From the NCBI RefSeq assembly GCF_032341175.1, contig NZ_CP135435.1:3658001-3722000 (forward strand): a stretch of 64,000 nucleotides of DNA. Reading direction: 5' to 3'. Made by a program: the position numbers and the translations under genes. The stretch's first letter is position 1. Each line of letters begins with the position of its first letter. This DNA comes from Bacillus sp. DTU_2020_1000418_1_SI_GHA_SEK_038. Its GTDB lineage: Bacteria > Bacillota > Bacilli > Bacillales > Cytobacillaceae. This document shows positions 63,607-64,000 of this stretch, in pieces. A model generated the notes under the pieces. The model had not been told where the DNA came from and did no database searches. It was given only the letters and a program-made list of their open reading frames with translations.

Positions 63607-64000
63607 TCAAGCTTGTCCTTTAATTCCTGAGTCAAGAGCTTGTTCCTCCTGTCTAGTCATTTCGCTAATAAGCGGGCATGGCGCACACGTATGCGGACAG
63701 GTGACACAACGCTTCTTTGCCTTTGTTAAATAAGAATAGCAGCATGTACTTCTTGGTCTTACCTCTCTTTTTAGTTCTTCTAAATAAATTTGCTGATTAT
63801 AATACCTTTTTAGCGGATTTTCATTATAGCTGCCAAATAAGGAACCGGGTGCTTGAAAAATAAGATAATGAAAATCCTCTTGTGAACGCCCAGCCACGCC
63901 CTCCATCACATCTTCTTTACTTAAAACCGTCTCGTACAACCAGTAAATATAAACAGCAATATTTTCCCAAAGAATCAGCTTCGATACTTTAGTAATCTTC
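63607..64000 (-). CDS. FhuF-like (2Fe-2S) iron-reductase-type protein, C-terminal part (partial)
   Basis: The frame is open to the window edge, so the N-terminus is missing; about 130 residues are visible. SKLILWENIAVYIYWLYETVL is followed by the C-terminal cysteine set STCCYSYLTKAKKRCVTCPHTC, the CC-X10-C-X2-C spacing of FhuF-type ferric-siderophore reductases. Members release iron from imported siderophores at the inner membrane face. Four further cysteines follow in CAPC. The start and a siderophore link lie outside the window. Confidence 0.7.
   Translation of the reverse strand, partial: KITKVSKLILWENIAVYIYWLYETVLSKEDVMEGVAGRSQEDFHYLIFQAPGSLFGSYNENPLKRYYNQQIYLEELKREVRPRSTCCYSYLTKAKKRCVTCPHTCAPCPLISEMTRQEEQALDSGIKGQA

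Overview
The window looks like chromosomal DNA of a low-GC, endospore-forming Gram-positive of the family Bacillaceae. Gene content and order in several blocks match what I recall of Bacillus subtilis: yutF-yutE, yutD-yutC-lipA-lytH, yunC-yunF-sufBUSDC, and metQPN-yusDEF-gcvH-yusI-fadEAN-yuzL-yusN. Spore genes (lytH, yutC-type lipoprotein, CotF-like coat proteins, yuzL), AGGAGG-type ribosome binding sites, many TTG/GTG starts, SAM-I and lysine riboswitches, and a SufU-type SUF operon all fit this family. The genus cannot be fixed from this window.

1-19.3 kb (minus strand) is a surface or exopolysaccharide locus. It starts with a co-polymerase/tyrosine kinase/phosphatase module (ywqC-D-E type) and a Wzy-like polymerase. 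A strong terminator and a 150-nt structured RNA resembling the EAR (epsC) antitermination element follow. After these come sugar-nucleotide enzymes, a Wzx flippase, two glycosyltransferases, tailoring enzymes (GNAT/FemAB-like, deacetylase-like, PIG-L, WbqC), a CapD/EpsC-type dehydratase and an initiating phosphoglycosyl transferase cut by the window edge. Five genes (WbpA-, WbpB-, WbpE-, WbpD- and WbpI-like) could together make UDP-2,3-diacetamido-mannuronic acid.

19.3-31.9 kb holds the yutF/yutE and yutD/yutC/lipA/lytH blocks. Between them lie an EAL protein, two small proteins, a UPF0316 membrane protein and a three-gene accessory unit: a CaiT-like BCCT transporter, a CocE/NonD serine hydrolase and a TetR regulator. 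Near-identical palindromes in front of all three suggest one local regulon, which is the best candidate here for an undescribed system.

31.9-42.1 kb holds a branched-chain amino acid ABC transporter (livJHMGF), an NhaC-family transporter under a lysine riboswitch, an HD-GYP phosphodiesterase and an IS110-family element. 42.1-49.3 kb has yunC, yunF, the sufCDSUB operon and a small orphan gene. 49.4-54.0 kb has metNPQ and metY, each behind a SAM-I riboswitch with terminator. 54-62.3 kb has yusD/E/F, gcvH, yusI and the fadNAE beta-oxidation genes with a FadR-type operator. 62.6-64 kb has yuzL, two CotF-like genes and a partial FhuF-like iron-sulfur protein.

All calls come from reading the sequence; no database search was run. 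Many starts were moved to the codon best placed behind a Shine-Dalgarno sequence.
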